NCBI GenBank assembly: GCA_001544595.2
Contig: FCOH02000011.1
Coordinates: 1-64,000 of the forward strand
Length of the DNA stretch: 64,000 bases
Direction of reading: 5' to 3'
DNA from: Caballeronia peredens
Lineage (GTDB): Bacteria; Pseudomonadota; Gammaproteobacteria; Burkholderiales; Burkholderiaceae
Shown piece by piece: positions 17,493 through 25,206 of the stretch (position 1 is the stretch's first letter; each line of letters opens with the position of its first letter). The position numbers and the translations under genes are program-made. The notes under the pieces were generated by a model, which made no database searches, was not told where the DNA came from, and was given only the letters and a program-made list of their open reading frames with translations.

Positions 17493-17816
17493 ATGAAAAG
17501 TCGATACGACAGCAAATGGCATCCGTGGATTCCCGCGCGCGACGACGGACGCGAAGGCGCGGGCAGCGCGGGACACAAAGACCGTTCTGCGGCGCGTCAG
17601 ACAAACGCAGCGCCGCCCGCCGCTTACTTTATTTCGGTACTCGAACTCGCCACGGGCGAGAAACTAGGCCATGACGAGCGCTTGCGCGCCGTCGCGATGC
17701 TGGAAACGCAATTCGGCGCGGGACGTCCGCGCACCTTGAAGGAAGCCGTGCGGATCTGCGCCGCGGCCATCGATTCTTCCACGCTACAGCGCATGGCACG
17801 CGGCGCAAAGGCGTGA
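17493..17816 (+). CDS. hypothetical protein, 107 aa
   Basis: A soluble 107-residue frame with a polar, low-complexity N-terminal half and a more regular C-terminal helix region (AAYFISVLELATGEKLGHDERLRAVAMLETQFG, in part). It has no good ribosome binding site and no recognised domain. Coding is plausible because the second half has a normal amino-acid balance and no competing frame is better. Confidence 0.45.
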   Translation: MKSRYDSKWHPWIPARDDGREGAGSAGHKDRSAARQTNAAPPAAYFISVLELATGEKLGHDERLRAVAMLETQFGAGRPRTLKEAVRICAAAIDSSTLQRMARGAKA

Positions 17817-17834
17817 CTAAGTCCGCCGGACAAG

Positions 17835-17866
17835 GCGCGTTTTTTTCACATCAATGTAAAACGCGC
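17835..17866. repeat. GCGCGTTTT / AAAACGCGC inverted repeat
   Basis: Nine-base arms (17835-17843 and 17858-17866) are separated by 14 AT-rich bases, between the convergent 107-aa gene and the haem-monooxygenase gene. Either strand has a run of T or A inside the structure rather than after it, so terminator function is uncertain. Confidence 0.35.
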
Positions 17867-17914
17867 GTGCGCCGGCAGGACTCCGGGTCGAAAAACGCCC
17901 GGTCGTTCAATTCG

Positions 17915-18229
17915 TTATTTGACGGTCTGAATCACCTCGAAGCCCTCGAACTCGGGATGACCGAGATAAAGCTGACGCGTTTCGCCACCCGCATTGCGAT
18001 GAGCCGCGCGGAACGCGTCCGAACGCGTCCAGTCCTCGAACGCTTCTTTATTCGCCCAGATCGTGTGGCTCGAATAAAGTACGTGATCGTCCTTGACCGG
18101 TCCCTTGAGCAGATGAAACTCGACGAAGCCCGGCACGTCCTTGAGGTGCGTGTCCCGGCTCGTCCAGAGGCGTTCGAAGTCGGCCTCGGCGCCGGGCACG
18201 ATCTTGAAGCGGTTCATGGCGATATACAT
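17915..18229 (-). CDS. IsdG/HmoA-like haem-degrading monooxygenase (ABM fold)
   Basis: A 104-residue dimeric alpha/beta-barrel protein of the antibiotic-biosynthesis-monooxygenase superfamily. The start MYIAMNRFKIVPG and the segments VPGFVEFHLL and YSSHTIWANKEAFEDW resemble IsdG-type haem oxygenases. The three residues of the IsdG triad fall in register: N6, W67 and H77. The likely reaction is non-canonical haem breakdown with iron release. The start at 18229 is preferred; an in-frame upstream ATG would overlap the next gene. The upstream DUF1428 gene ends 46 bases away on the same strand and may share its transcript. Confidence 0.7.
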   Translation of the reverse strand: MYIAMNRFKIVPGAEADFERLWTSRDTHLKDVPGFVEFHLLKGPVKDDHVLYSSHTIWANKEAFEDWTRSDAFRAAHRNAGGETRQLYLGHPEFEGFEVIQTVK

Positions 18230-18275
18230 ATCGATCTGGTTCCTTTGCGGCGAGCGCGTGTAAAAGCAGAAATGA

Positions 18276-18647
18276 TCAGTCGCGCGACAGTTCGACCATC
18301 GTCCTGAAGCCGCCGAAGAACATGCGTTGCGGATCGAACGGCGGTTCACCGTTCTCCATCATGGCTTTCAGGCGCGGGTCTTCCATCACTTTCGCGTTGA
18401 CGCTGTCGCGTTGTTCGCGCGACGCGTAGACGATATACGAGAACACGACAGTCTCGCCTTCCTTCATCTGCACGCTTTGCGGAAACGACGTGAGCTTGCC
18501 GGGCTTCACGTCGTCGGCGATGGTTTCCACGAACTGCAACGCGCCGTGCTCCAGCCAGATCTTGCCGGCTGCTTCGGCCATTGCCTGATATGCGTCGATC
18601 TTGTCGAGCGGCACGGGTACGACGAATCCGTCCACATAGTGCGCCAT
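18276..18647 (-). CDS. DUF1428 family protein
   Basis: A 123-residue protein matching DUF1428 (YbaA-like, dimeric alpha-beta barrel): MAHYVDGFVVPVPLDKID, ALQFVETIADDVKPGKLTSF and MFFGGFRTMVE are family landmarks. The ATG at 18647 has the good binding site AGGAG. Function of the family is not established. It sits upstream of a second dimeric-barrel protein on the same strand. Confidence 0.8.
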   Translation of the reverse strand: MAHYVDGFVVPVPLDKIDAYQAMAEAAGKIWLEHGALQFVETIADDVKPGKLTSFPQSVQMKEGETVVFSYIVYASREQRDSVNAKVMEDPRLKAMMENGEPPFDPQRMFFGGFRTMVELSRD

Positions 18648-18728
18648 GTGAGTCTCCTGAATGGATGTGCAAGCGGGTGTGCGCATTCGCTGCGCTGCAT
18701 GCTTTGAGCGTGTCGAAGGCGTCGAAGT

Positions 18729-19289
18729 TCAGGACGAGGTGTCGGACGCCTCGACCGTCCACGCATCCTTAGGAGATTGCCTGACGAGCACCGTTGCTGA
18801 CAGCGGCGCGAAGTCCATTGCATGAATCGACGATAGCGGGCGGCCGAGCGCATGCGCCACGGCCGCCTTCACGACGATCGCATGCGTCACGACGATGCAG
18901 CGCCCGCACGGCGTATCGCGTTCGAGGCGCGCGATGCCTTCGATCACGCGCGCCGCGAGCATCGCGATGCTTTCGCCGCCGTGTGGGTGCGCGTGCGGAT
19001 CTCCGAGCCATGCGGCGATATTTTCCGGCTCGCGCTCGCCGATATCGCGGATCGAATGTCCGCGCCAGCGGCCATAGTCGATGTCGGCGAACGCGGGATC
19101 GACGTCGAACGACTGCGCGATGCGCGCGGCCGTCTCGCACGCGACGCGGGCCGGACTCGCGATCACGCGCGCCGTATCGCCGGCGTGCAGGATTGCGGGC
19201 GCGTCGTGTTCCGCGGGTTCGTCGCCGGTCGGAAAGCGGCCGGTTTTCATCGCGCGTGTGGCGGCATGACACAGCAAAATGAGTTTCAA
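18729..19289 (-). CDS. CobC-like histidine phosphatase family protein
   Basis: A 186-residue member of the phosphoglycerate-mutase-like phosphatases, which in a cobalamin context would be alpha-ribazole-5'-phosphate phosphatase. The start is taken as TTG at 19289 (MKLILLCHAATRAM). An upstream in-frame ATG at 19385 would lie inside the cbtB riboswitch. His8, R48, E106 and H136 fit the catalytic set, but the normally invariant RHG is CHA here (C7-H8-A9). Activity is therefore uncertain. Its location, divergent from a B12 riboswitch and cobalt transporter, supports the cobalamin link. Confidence 0.65.
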   Translation of the reverse strand: MKLILLCHAATRAMKTGRFPTGDEPAEHDAPAILHAGDTARVIASPARVACETAARIAQSFDVDPAFADIDYGRWRGHSIRDIGEREPENIAAWLGDPHAHPHGGESIAMLAARVIEGIARLERDTPCGRCIVVTHAIVVKAAVAHALGRPLSSIHAMDFAPLSATVLVRQSPKDAWTVEASDTSS

Positions 19290-19348
19290 TGGAATCGATG
19301 GCCCGGTCGAGATCGTTTTACTTTGCCGGCAATCATCATAGAATGGCA

Positions 19349-19454
19349 AGCTTGCAGTGCGAGGAAGCCGGTGTGAGCCCGGCACGGTCGCGCCACTGTG
19401 AGCGGTTCGTCAGCCGAGGAGCGAGACGCCGCGAGTCAGACCCCGCTGCAAGCT
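19349..19454 (+). promoter_or_regulatory. cobalamin riboswitch upstream of cbtBA
   Basis: The region has the conserved order GGAAGCCGGTGTGAGCCCGG, CGCGCCACTGTGA and the B12-box-like GAGTCAGACCCC. The P1 helix is visible: AGCTTGCAG (19349-19357) pairs with CTGCAAGCT (19446-19454). It belongs to the compact form found before cbtB. A -10 box TAGAAT (19339-19344) precedes it. Binding of adenosylcobalamin should reduce translation or transcription of cbtBA. Confidence 0.9.
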
Positions 19455-19493
19455 CTTCGTCAATCGGGACGCGCTTTTCCCTGGAGAACCACC

Positions 19494-19727
19494 ATGAATG
19501 CTGCCAACGCGCCGGTCTTCTCATCGCCGGTTTCCCCTTCATTCGACGCACCCGTGCCCATTCCGGTGCGTGAAGTCCTGCCGTGGGCCGTCTTCATCGG
19601 CCTCATTCTGCTGATCGCGATCTATTTCGTCGGCGCGGAGCAGGGCGCGACGTCGATCATTTCGGGCATGTACGTCCACGAATTCGTTCACGACGGCCGG
19701 CATCTGCTCGGCTTTCCGTGTCACTGA
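19494..19727 (+). CDS. cbtB: cobalt transporter subunit CbtB
   Basis: A 77-residue one-helix membrane protein. The transmembrane segment (AVFIGLILLIAIYFVGA) lies near residues 30-46, and the histidine-rich C-terminus HEFVHDGRHLLGFPCH, the CbtB signature, probably coordinates cobalt. It is located 40 bases after a cobalamin riboswitch and 9 bases before cbtA. Together they form the CbtAB cobalt uptake system. Confidence 0.93.
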   Translation: MNAANAPVFSSPVSPSFDAPVPIPVREVLPWAVFIGLILLIAIYFVGAEQGATSIISGMYVHEFVHDGRHLLGFPCH

Positions 19728-19736
19728 GGACGCGTC

Positions 19737-20537
19737 ATGATTCGCAGCTTGCTGATACGCGGCATGATCGCGGGACTGGTCGCGGGCCTGATCGGCTTCG
19801 GGTTTGCGCGGACCTTCGGTGAACCCTCCGTTGCCCGCGCCATTGCGTTCGAGGAACAGCATGAGCATGCCGCAGCCGCTCATGAACACGAACATGGCGA
19901 CGCCGCCGGAGCAGCGCCTACACAAGATGCGCACGATGCGCACGATCACGGCGACGAAGAACTCGTCTCTCGCGACACGCAAGCCGGTCTCGGCCTGTTG
20001 ACGGGCGTCGCGGTATTCGGCACCGCGCTGGGCGGGCTCTTTTCGCTGGTGTTCGCCTTCGCATACGGTCGGCTCGGCGCGCTGCACGCGCGCGGCACGT
20101 CGGCGCTGCTGGCGTTGTTCGGCTTCGTGAGCGTGGCCATCGTGCCGTTTCTCAAGTACCCGCCGAATCCGCCGGCGGTGGGCAATGCGCAGACCATCGG
20201 GCCGCGTACCGCGCTGTTCTTCGGCATGGTGGCGATTTCCATCGTGGCCGCGGTGCTCGCCGTGCGCTTGCAGCGACGCCTGCAGGCGCGGCACGGCAAC
20301 TGGAACGCGACGCTCATCGCCGGGCTTGCGTATGTCGTCGTGATGGCGATTGCGCAGGTCGTGCTGCCGCGCATCGATGAAGTGCCCGACGGTTTCTCGG
20401 CTTCGCTGCTGTGGAATTTCCGGCTGGCCGCGATCGGCATTCAGGCACTGATCTGGACGACGCTCGGCCTCGTGTTCGGCGCGCTCGCCGCGCGTGAGCT
20501 GGAGCGCCCAGCGGTGCAGAGAATGGCAGCGGCCTAA
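19737..20537 (+). CDS. cbtA: cobalt transporter CbtA
   Basis: A 266-residue inner-membrane protein of the CbtA family with about six membrane segments. A histidine- and acid-rich loop follows the first helix (residues 42-71, for example HEHAAAAHEHEHGD), as expected for a metal-gathering segment. The conserved LLTGVAVFGTALGGLFSL and the Pro-rich LKYPPNPPAVG are family features. It is co-transcribed with cbtB under a B12 riboswitch. Confidence 0.93.
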   Translation: MIRSLLIRGMIAGLVAGLIGFGFARTFGEPSVARAIAFEEQHEHAAAAHEHEHGDAAGAAPTQDAHDAHDHGDEELVSRDTQAGLGLLTGVAVFGTALGGLFSLVFAFAYGRLGALHARGTSALLALFGFVSVAIVPFLKYPPNPPAVGNAQTIGPRTALFFGMVAISIVAAVLAVRLQRRLQARHGNWNATLIAGLAYVVVMAIAQVVLPRIDEVPDGFSASLLWNFRLAAIGIQALIWTTLGLVFGALAARELERPAVQRMAAA

Positions 20538-20550
20538 TCGATAGCCGCGT

Positions 20551-20583
20551 ACCCCGCGTTTCGTCAGGAGCGTGGGGTTTCTT
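20551..20583 (+). terminator. terminator after cbtA
   Basis: Stem ACCCCGCG (20551-20558) / CGTGGGGT (20571-20578) with one wobble and T-rich tail. It overlaps the 3' end of the convergent DUF1289 gene. Confidence 0.7.
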
Positions 20584-20836
20584 GTGCGGCGCTTGCGGCG
20601 CGACGAACGAGCAGATCGTCAAAGAGCGCGCGCTTCGCGGCATCGTCCATCGAACGGAAAGTCTTGATTTCCTCGCGGCTTCGATAGCAGCCCCGGCACA
20701 GCCCGCTGTCCGGGTCGAGCTTGCACACGTTCGTGCAGGGCGAGCCGACCGGTTCCTGGGTCATGGCGCGCTCGATCGTGAAGGCGAGATCCAGCGGCGT
20801 TTGAGTGTCTTCCTGAGTGTCTTGCGTCGTAGTCAT
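20564..20836 (-). CDS. DUF1289 cysteine-rich protein, last gene of the cobO-cobB operon
   Basis: A 90-residue protein whose core SPCTNVCKLDPDSGLCRGC carries the four conserved cysteines (C-x3-C-x8-C-x2-C) of DUF1289, probably a metal or Fe-S site, followed by YRSREEI. Its ATG overlaps the cobB stop codon (ATGA), so it is translationally coupled to cobyrinate amidation. The function of the family is unknown. The coupling suggests a role tied to cobalamin or cobalt, as inference only. Confidence 0.85.
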   Translation of the reverse strand: MTTTQDTQEDTQTPLDLAFTIERAMTQEPVGSPCTNVCKLDPDSGLCRGCYRSREEIKTFRSMDDAAKRALFDDLLVRRAASAAQETPRS

Positions 20837-22131
20837 AGCGATTCGCCGCGAAAGAGCGCGGCCGCGGCGGCCGGATTCGACGGCCAGTAAGCGTGCATGT
20901 AAGTGGCCGTCACCGGACCGTGCCGATACAACGCTTCGCCCGCCGTGCCGGTGGTTGCGTGCGTCGCATGAAGGACGGGCTGCATCGCCGTGGCGAGCGT
21001 CGAATAGTGGAACGTGTGGCCCGTCAGCGCGCCGTGTTTCGTGTCGACACGCTGCATTGCAAGGCGCGACAGACGGCGCTGCATCGCTGCATCGCCGGGC
21101 AATAGGCCGAGCATGGCGTGCTTCGCGCCTTCGACATCCGTGAGCGTCTCGACGAGATACAGCATGCCGCCGCATTCCGCGATCACGGTCTTGCCGCGCG
21201 CGACATGTTCCGCTATCGATGCACGCGTGCGCGCATTCTCGGCGAGCGTCGCCGCGTGCAATTCCGGATAGCCGCCGGGAAGATAGAGCGCGTTTGCATC
21301 GCGTGGCGCGGGTTCGTCGGCGAGCGGCGAGAAGGTGCTGACGGTTGCGCCCATCGCGACGAGCAAATCGATGTTCGCCGGATAGACGAACGAAAACGCG
21401 GCGTCGCGCGCCATCGCGATATGCATGCCGTCGAGCAGACGCGGCGGCGCGGGCAACGTTGCGTCATCGAAATGAACGGGCGGCGGCAGATCGACGAGCG
21501 CGGTCTGCGCGATGGCGTCGGCGGCGCGTTCGAGACGCGCATCGAGTCCTTCGATTTCCGCGGGCTGCGTGAGACCGAGATGGCGTTCCGGCAGTGCGAT
21601 ATCGTCCGCGTTCGACAAGTGGCCGCAATAGCGCAGCCCTTGTGGAATGGCCTCGGACAACATTTGCGCATGACGCGCCGACGCAACGCGATTCGCGAGC
21701 ACGCCATGAAACGGCACATCCTCGCGATAGCGCGCGAGCCCGAACGCAATCGCGCCGAAAGTCTGCGCCATGCCGTGCGCGCCGATCACGGCGAGCACGG
21801 GCACCTTGAACGCGGCGGCGAGATCGGCGCTGCTGGGCGTGCCGTCGAAGAGACCCATCACGCCTTCGATCAGGATCAGGTCGGCTTCGCGAGCGGCCTC
21901 GGCGAGCAACGCACGGCATGCGTCGAGACCGACCATCGACAGATGCAGCGAATACACGGGCGCGCCGCATGCGCGCTCGAGGATCATCGGGTCGAGAAAA
22001 TCGGGGCCGGTCTTGAAGACGCGCACGTTCAGGCCGCGGCGCGTGTGATGACGTGCAAGCGCCGCGGTGACCGTGGTCTTGCCTTGATGCGACGCGCTCG
22101 CGCCGATGAAGAGTGCGGGGCAGGCGGGCAT
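20833..22131 (-). CDS. cobB: cobyrinate a,c-diamide synthase
   Basis: A 432-residue ATP-dependent amidotransferase that amidates the a and c side chains of (hydrogeno)byrinic acid using glutamine. The N-terminal P-loop GASASHQGKTT is at 10-20; the C-terminal class I glutaminase domain has the nucleophile in ECGGMLYLVE and its catalytic His near the end (YMHAYW). Length fits CobB/CbiA. The gene lies 5 bases after cobO and overlaps the DUF1289 gene. With CobN and CobG nearby it probably acts on hydrogenobyrinate. Confidence 0.93.
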   Translation of the reverse strand: MPACPALFIGASASHQGKTTVTAALARHHTRRGLNVRVFKTGPDFLDPMILERACGAPVYSLHLSMVGLDACRALLAEAAREADLILIEGVMGLFDGTPSSADLAAAFKVPVLAVIGAHGMAQTFGAIAFGLARYREDVPFHGVLANRVASARHAQMLSEAIPQGLRYCGHLSNADDIALPERHLGLTQPAEIEGLDARLERAADAIAQTALVDLPPPVHFDDATLPAPPRLLDGMHIAMARDAAFSFVYPANIDLLVAMGATVSTFSPLADEPAPRDANALYLPGGYPELHAATLAENARTRASIAEHVARGKTVIAECGGMLYLVETLTDVEGAKHAMLGLLPGDAAMQRRLSRLAMQRVDTKHGALTGHTFHYSTLATAMQPVLHATHATTGTAGEALYRHGPVTATYMHAYWPSNPAAAAALFRGESL

Positions 22132-22136
22132 CGCGT

Positions 22137-22739
22137 TCAGAACTCGACGCCGCGTTGGGCCTTCACGCCTTGCTCGCGATACGGATGCTTCACGAGCCGC
22201 ATCTCGGTGACGAGATCGGCGAGTTCGACGAGCGCATCGGGTGCGTGGCGCCCGGTAACAACCACATGCAGCATCGGCGGCCGCGCTTTCAGGACGTCGA
22301 GCACTTCATCGAGCGGCAGATATTCGTACTTGAGCACCGCGTTCAGTTCGTCGAGCACGACCATTTGATACTCGCCGCTTTCGATCATGCGCCGCGCCTC
22401 GTCCCAGCCACGGCGCGCGGTCGCCATGTCGGCTTCGCGATCCTGCGTGTTCCAGGTGTAGCCGTCGCCCATCGTGACGAAATCGCATTGAGCAATCGCG
22501 CCGAGAAAATCGCGCTCGGACGTGTGCAGCGCGCCCTTGATGAACTGCACGACGCCGAGCTTCATGCCGTGACCGAGCACACGCACGGCCATGCCGAACG
22601 CGGCGGTGGTCTTGCCTTTACCATTGCCCGTGTTCACGATCAGCAGGCCCTTCTCGCGATCCGCCGCGGCCTGCTTTTTCTCGTGGCCTTCCTTGCGGCG
22701 CTGAGTCATGCGCAGATGCGATTCGGTATCGGTTTTCAC
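22137..22739 (-). CDS. cobO: corrinoid adenosyltransferase CobO
   Basis: A 200-residue CobA/CobO-type ATP:cob(I)alamin adenosyltransferase, which attaches the 5'-deoxyadenosyl group. The P-loop GNGKGKTTAAFGM is at about 36-48, and the start KKQAAADREKGLLIVNTGNG and VLDELN box are characteristic. Translation probably begins at GTG 22739, preceded by GGAG; the ATG two bases upstream is out of frame. It is the first gene of the cobO-cobB-DUF1289 operon. No riboswitch was seen in its leader. Confidence 0.93.
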   Translation of the reverse strand: MKTDTESHLRMTQRRKEGHEKKQAAADREKGLLIVNTGNGKGKTTAAFGMAVRVLGHGMKLGVVQFIKGALHTSERDFLGAIAQCDFVTMGDGYTWNTQDREADMATARRGWDEARRMIESGEYQMVVLDELNAVLKYEYLPLDEVLDVLKARPPMLHVVVTGRHAPDALVELADLVTEMRLVKHPYREQGVKAQRGVEF

Positions 22740-22903
22740 ATGATCTCCAGTATCGATGGGTCGGAAAGACGGCCGTATCGTACATCAGGCGACGCATCCG
22801 TTCGAGCGCGTCATGACGCCCGCGATAACGTCCAGCTAAGAAACGACGTGCATTCTGTTTCCCGGCAGGTAACTTCCGACACGGATCGCACAGGGAGACT
22901 TCG

Positions 22904-23032
22904 ATGGACAACGTTTTGATTGCGGGCGTCGTGGGCGCATCGGTGCTCGTGTTCTATACGGCGCTTCTCGCGTGTTTCTGGTCGATGCGGCCGCCGCGCG
23001 AACAGGGCGGCAAAACCGGTTTGCACCGCTAG
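22904..23032 (+). CDS. 42-residue small membrane protein
   Basis: Starting with a strong ribosome binding site (AGGGAG, 6 bases before ATG), this frame encodes one transmembrane helix (about residues 4-26, with VVGASVLVFYTALLACFW) followed by a polar basic tail ending KTGLHR. It lies on the strand opposite cobO, in a spacer not covered by another gene. I do not recognise it. Confidence 0.6.
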   Translation: MDNVLIAGVVGASVLVFYTALLACFWSMRPPREQGGKTGLHR

Positions 23033-23102
23033 GGCCGGGTCCTCATTCTTGTCTAAGTCTCGCGTGGGAATATCGCAGTGACACAATCGCAGGAGCCGGA
23101 AA

Positions 23103-23255
23103 ATGAACGCCTTCTACTTATATCTGGAACTGATCGCGCTTGCCATCCTCGCCTGGCAATGCCGCGATAAATTCAGGCCGTTGGTTGCCAAACCGCTCGT
23201 CGCGAAGGCACGCGCGCGCAGCACGGGTAAAGCAGGCTTCATGTCGCATTCGTGA
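23103..23255 (+). CDS. 50-residue small membrane-anchored protein
   Basis: Preceded by AGGAG 8 bases before the ATG, it has an N-terminal hydrophobic helix (AFYLYLELIALAILAWQ) and a basic cytoplasmic tail (KPLVAKARARSTGKAGF). It follows the 42-residue protein by 70 bases on the same strand. Its last 17 bases overlap the 3' end of the convergent cobE. Family unknown. Confidence 0.55.
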   Translation: MNAFYLYLELIALAILAWQCRDKFRPLVAKPLVAKARARSTGKAGFMSHS

Positions 23256-23646
23256 TCGGCTCGCGTGCCGCGGCGATTGCCACCGTCACGCCGCCATCGA
23301 TCGTCTTTCGCACGATCAGCGAATCCGCATGACCCGCAAGCAGCGCGCACGGCTCGCACACGCCGTCGACGTCGAAATGCTTCGTCGCGTTTTGCGACAC
23401 CGCGGTGCGCGGCGCCTGGGCGATTTCGCTGGCGCTGAAGAATCGCAATGGCAGACGATGCCGCGCGCAAAAGTCGAGCAGCCCCGCTTCGTCACGCTTT
23501 GCATCGATGCTCGCGACGCACGCAATATTGCCGAACGCACGCGAGCCGAGCGCACGACGAACGGCGCTTTCGATCGCATCGGCGCTCGTGCCGCGCTTGC
23601 AGCCGACGCCGACCGCAAGCCGCAGAGCGGGTTCCGATATTTTCAT
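23239..23646 (-). CDS. cobE: CobE, CbiG C-terminal-domain protein
   Basis: A 135-residue protein matching CobE/CbiG_C. It has the start LAVGVGCKRGTSADAI (residues 10-25), the middle ASIDAKRDEAGLLDFC and the VCEPCALL segment. CobE is needed for aerobic cobalamin synthesis and may bind a pathway intermediate near the CobJ/CobM steps. The start at 23646 places GVGCKRG near the N-terminus; in-frame starts at 23673 and 23706 (GTG) are possible. It is divergent from the cobW riboswitch promoter. Confidence 0.85.
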   Translation of the reverse strand: MKISEPALRLAVGVGCKRGTSADAIESAVRRALGSRAFGNIACVASIDAKRDEAGLLDFCARHRLPLRFFSASEIAQAPRTAVSQNATKHFDVDGVCEPCALLAGHADSLIVRKTIDGGVTVAIAAAREPITNAT

Positions 23647-23710
23647 CGCATGAATGGCGCGGGAATGGATCATGAAGGCCCATGAAGGCGCGGCCAACGA
23701 TATCACAAGG

Positions 23711-23739
23711 TTGACGCTCGCCCGCGTCGGGCCTAGACT
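23711..23739 (+). promoter_or_regulatory. sigma-70 promoter of the cobW operon
   Basis: TTGACG (23711-23716), 17-base spacer, TAGACT (23734-23739), placing transcription start near 23746, right at the 5' edge of the cobalamin riboswitch. Confidence 0.6.
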
Positions 23740-23745
23740 TTCACG

Positions 23746-23970
23746 CAGTTTTGGTGCTCGCGCGCGGATTCTCTCGCGCGCAGTTAAACGGGAAGCAGGG
23801 CGCGTTCGTTTCGCGAGATCGGACGGACGTCAACCTGCGCTGCCCCCGCAACGGTAAGCGATCGCCGCGCAAACGAGTGTCACGCGCGCGGCAAGCCGGC
23901 TTCGAGGCCACTGCGCAATGCGCGGGAAGGCGAAGCGGCGTGATCGTCAGCCCGGATACCGGCCAGACCA
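23746..23970 (+). promoter_or_regulatory. cobalamin riboswitch upstream of cobW
   Basis: Canonical AdoCbl-type elements occur in order: AACGGGAAGCAGG, the core GCGCTGCCCCCGCAACGGTAAG (around 23839-23860), GAGGCCACTGCGC, GGGAAGGCG, and the B12 box GTCAGCCCGGATACCGGCC (23946-23964). It lies 135 bases before cobW and should repress the cobW-cobN-chlI-VWA operon when adenosylcobalamin is abundant. Confidence 0.97.
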
Positions 23971-24104
23971 AGCGACGGGTTCGCTGCCGCGGGGATGCGG
24001 CGCGACCCACGATCCATCAAGCCGTGCGCGACTTTTTCCCGTTGTTCCGCGTTGCATCCGCATCGCGCGTATGAAGCGCACGCATCCACAGCCACGGAGC
24101 TACG

Positions 24105-25202
24105 ATGCAAACCCGCAAGATTCCCGTCACGGTCGTGACCGGCTTTCTCGGTAGCGGCAAGACCACGTTGATGCGGCATATCCTGTCCAACGCGCGCGGC
24201 TTGCGCATTGCGGTGATCGTCAACGAGTTCGGCGAACTCGGCATCGACGGGGAAATCCTGAAGGGCTGCGGCATCGGCTGCGACGACGAAGCCGGTTCGC
24301 AAGACCGCAATCTGTACGAGCTCGCGAACGGCTGCCTGTGCTGCACCGTGCAGGAAGAGTTTTATCCGGTGATGGAGCAGCTCGTCGAACGCCGCGAGAG
24401 CATCGATCACGTGCTGATCGAAACGTCGGGTCTCGCGTTGCCCAAGCCGCTCGTGCAGGCGTTCAACTGGCCGTCGATCAAAAACGCCTTCACGGTGGAT
24501 GCGGTCGTCACCGTGGTCGACGGTCCCGCTGCCGCGAGCGGGCAGTTCGCGGCGAATCCCGTCGCCGTCGATGCGCAGCGCCGCGCCGATCCGAATCTCG
24601 ATCACGAATCGCCGCTGCACGAGTTGTTCGAGGATCAGCTTTCGTCGGCGGATCTCGTGATCGTCAACAAGACGGATCTCATGGACGCCGCTGCACTCCA
24701 AAAGGTCGAGGCGCTCGTACGTCCCGAGGTTCCGGCAGAGGTGAAGATCGTGCCTGCGCAAATGGGCAAGCTCGACGTGCATGCGCTGCTCGGGCTCGAA
24801 TCGGCGTCGGAAGAAACCATCCACTTGCGGCACGATCATCACGGCTCACCGGATGAAGCGGGTCACGCCGATCATCATCACGACGAGTTCGATTCCGTCG
24901 TCGTGCAAGGCCATGTCGAATCGCGCGAGCAGGCACTCGCGGCACTGCATGCGCTCGTCGAGAATCACACGATCTATCGCGTGAAAGGATTCGCTGCGTT
25001 GCCGGGCGCGGCGATGCGGCTCGTCGTGCAAGGCGTCGGCAGGCGCTTCGACAGTTACTTCGACCGCCGCTGGGAAGCGGGCGAAGCGAAGACGCAGAGC
25101 CGCTTCGTGCTGATCGGTGAGGACCTCGAACGCGACGCGCTGCAACGCGCGTTCGATGTCGCGCTCGCAAAGGTAATCGCCAGCGCGCCCGCGCAGGCAT
25201 AA
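24105..25202 (+). CDS. cobW: CobW, COG0523 metal-chaperone GTPase
   Basis: A 365-residue G3E GTPase that probably delivers cobalt to the CobN chelatase. The P-loop GFLGSGKT is at 13-20, the metal-binding CLCC (C-x-C-C) at 77-80, the base-recognition motif NKTD near residue 191, and a histidine-rich loop (HDHHGSPDEAGHADHHHDEF) at about 234-253. The C-terminal domain (IYRVKGFAAL) is present. It leads the operon 4 bases upstream of cobN. Known CobW proteins load Co(II) in a GTP-dependent manner. Confidence 0.95.
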   Translation: MQTRKIPVTVVTGFLGSGKTTLMRHILSNARGLRIAVIVNEFGELGIDGEILKGCGIGCDDEAGSQDRNLYELANGCLCCTVQEEFYPVMEQLVERRESIDHVLIETSGLALPKPLVQAFNWPSIKNAFTVDAVVTVVDGPAAASGQFAANPVAVDAQRRADPNLDHESPLHELFEDQLSSADLVIVNKTDLMDAAALQKVEALVRPEVPAEVKIVPAQMGKLDVHALLGLESASEETIHLRHDHHGSPDEAGHADHHHDEFDSVVVQGHVESREQALAALHALVENHTIYRVKGFAALPGAAMRLVVQGVGRRFDSYFDRRWEAGEAKTQSRFVLIGEDLERDALQRAFDVALAKVIASAPAQA

Positions 25203-25206
25203 CGCG

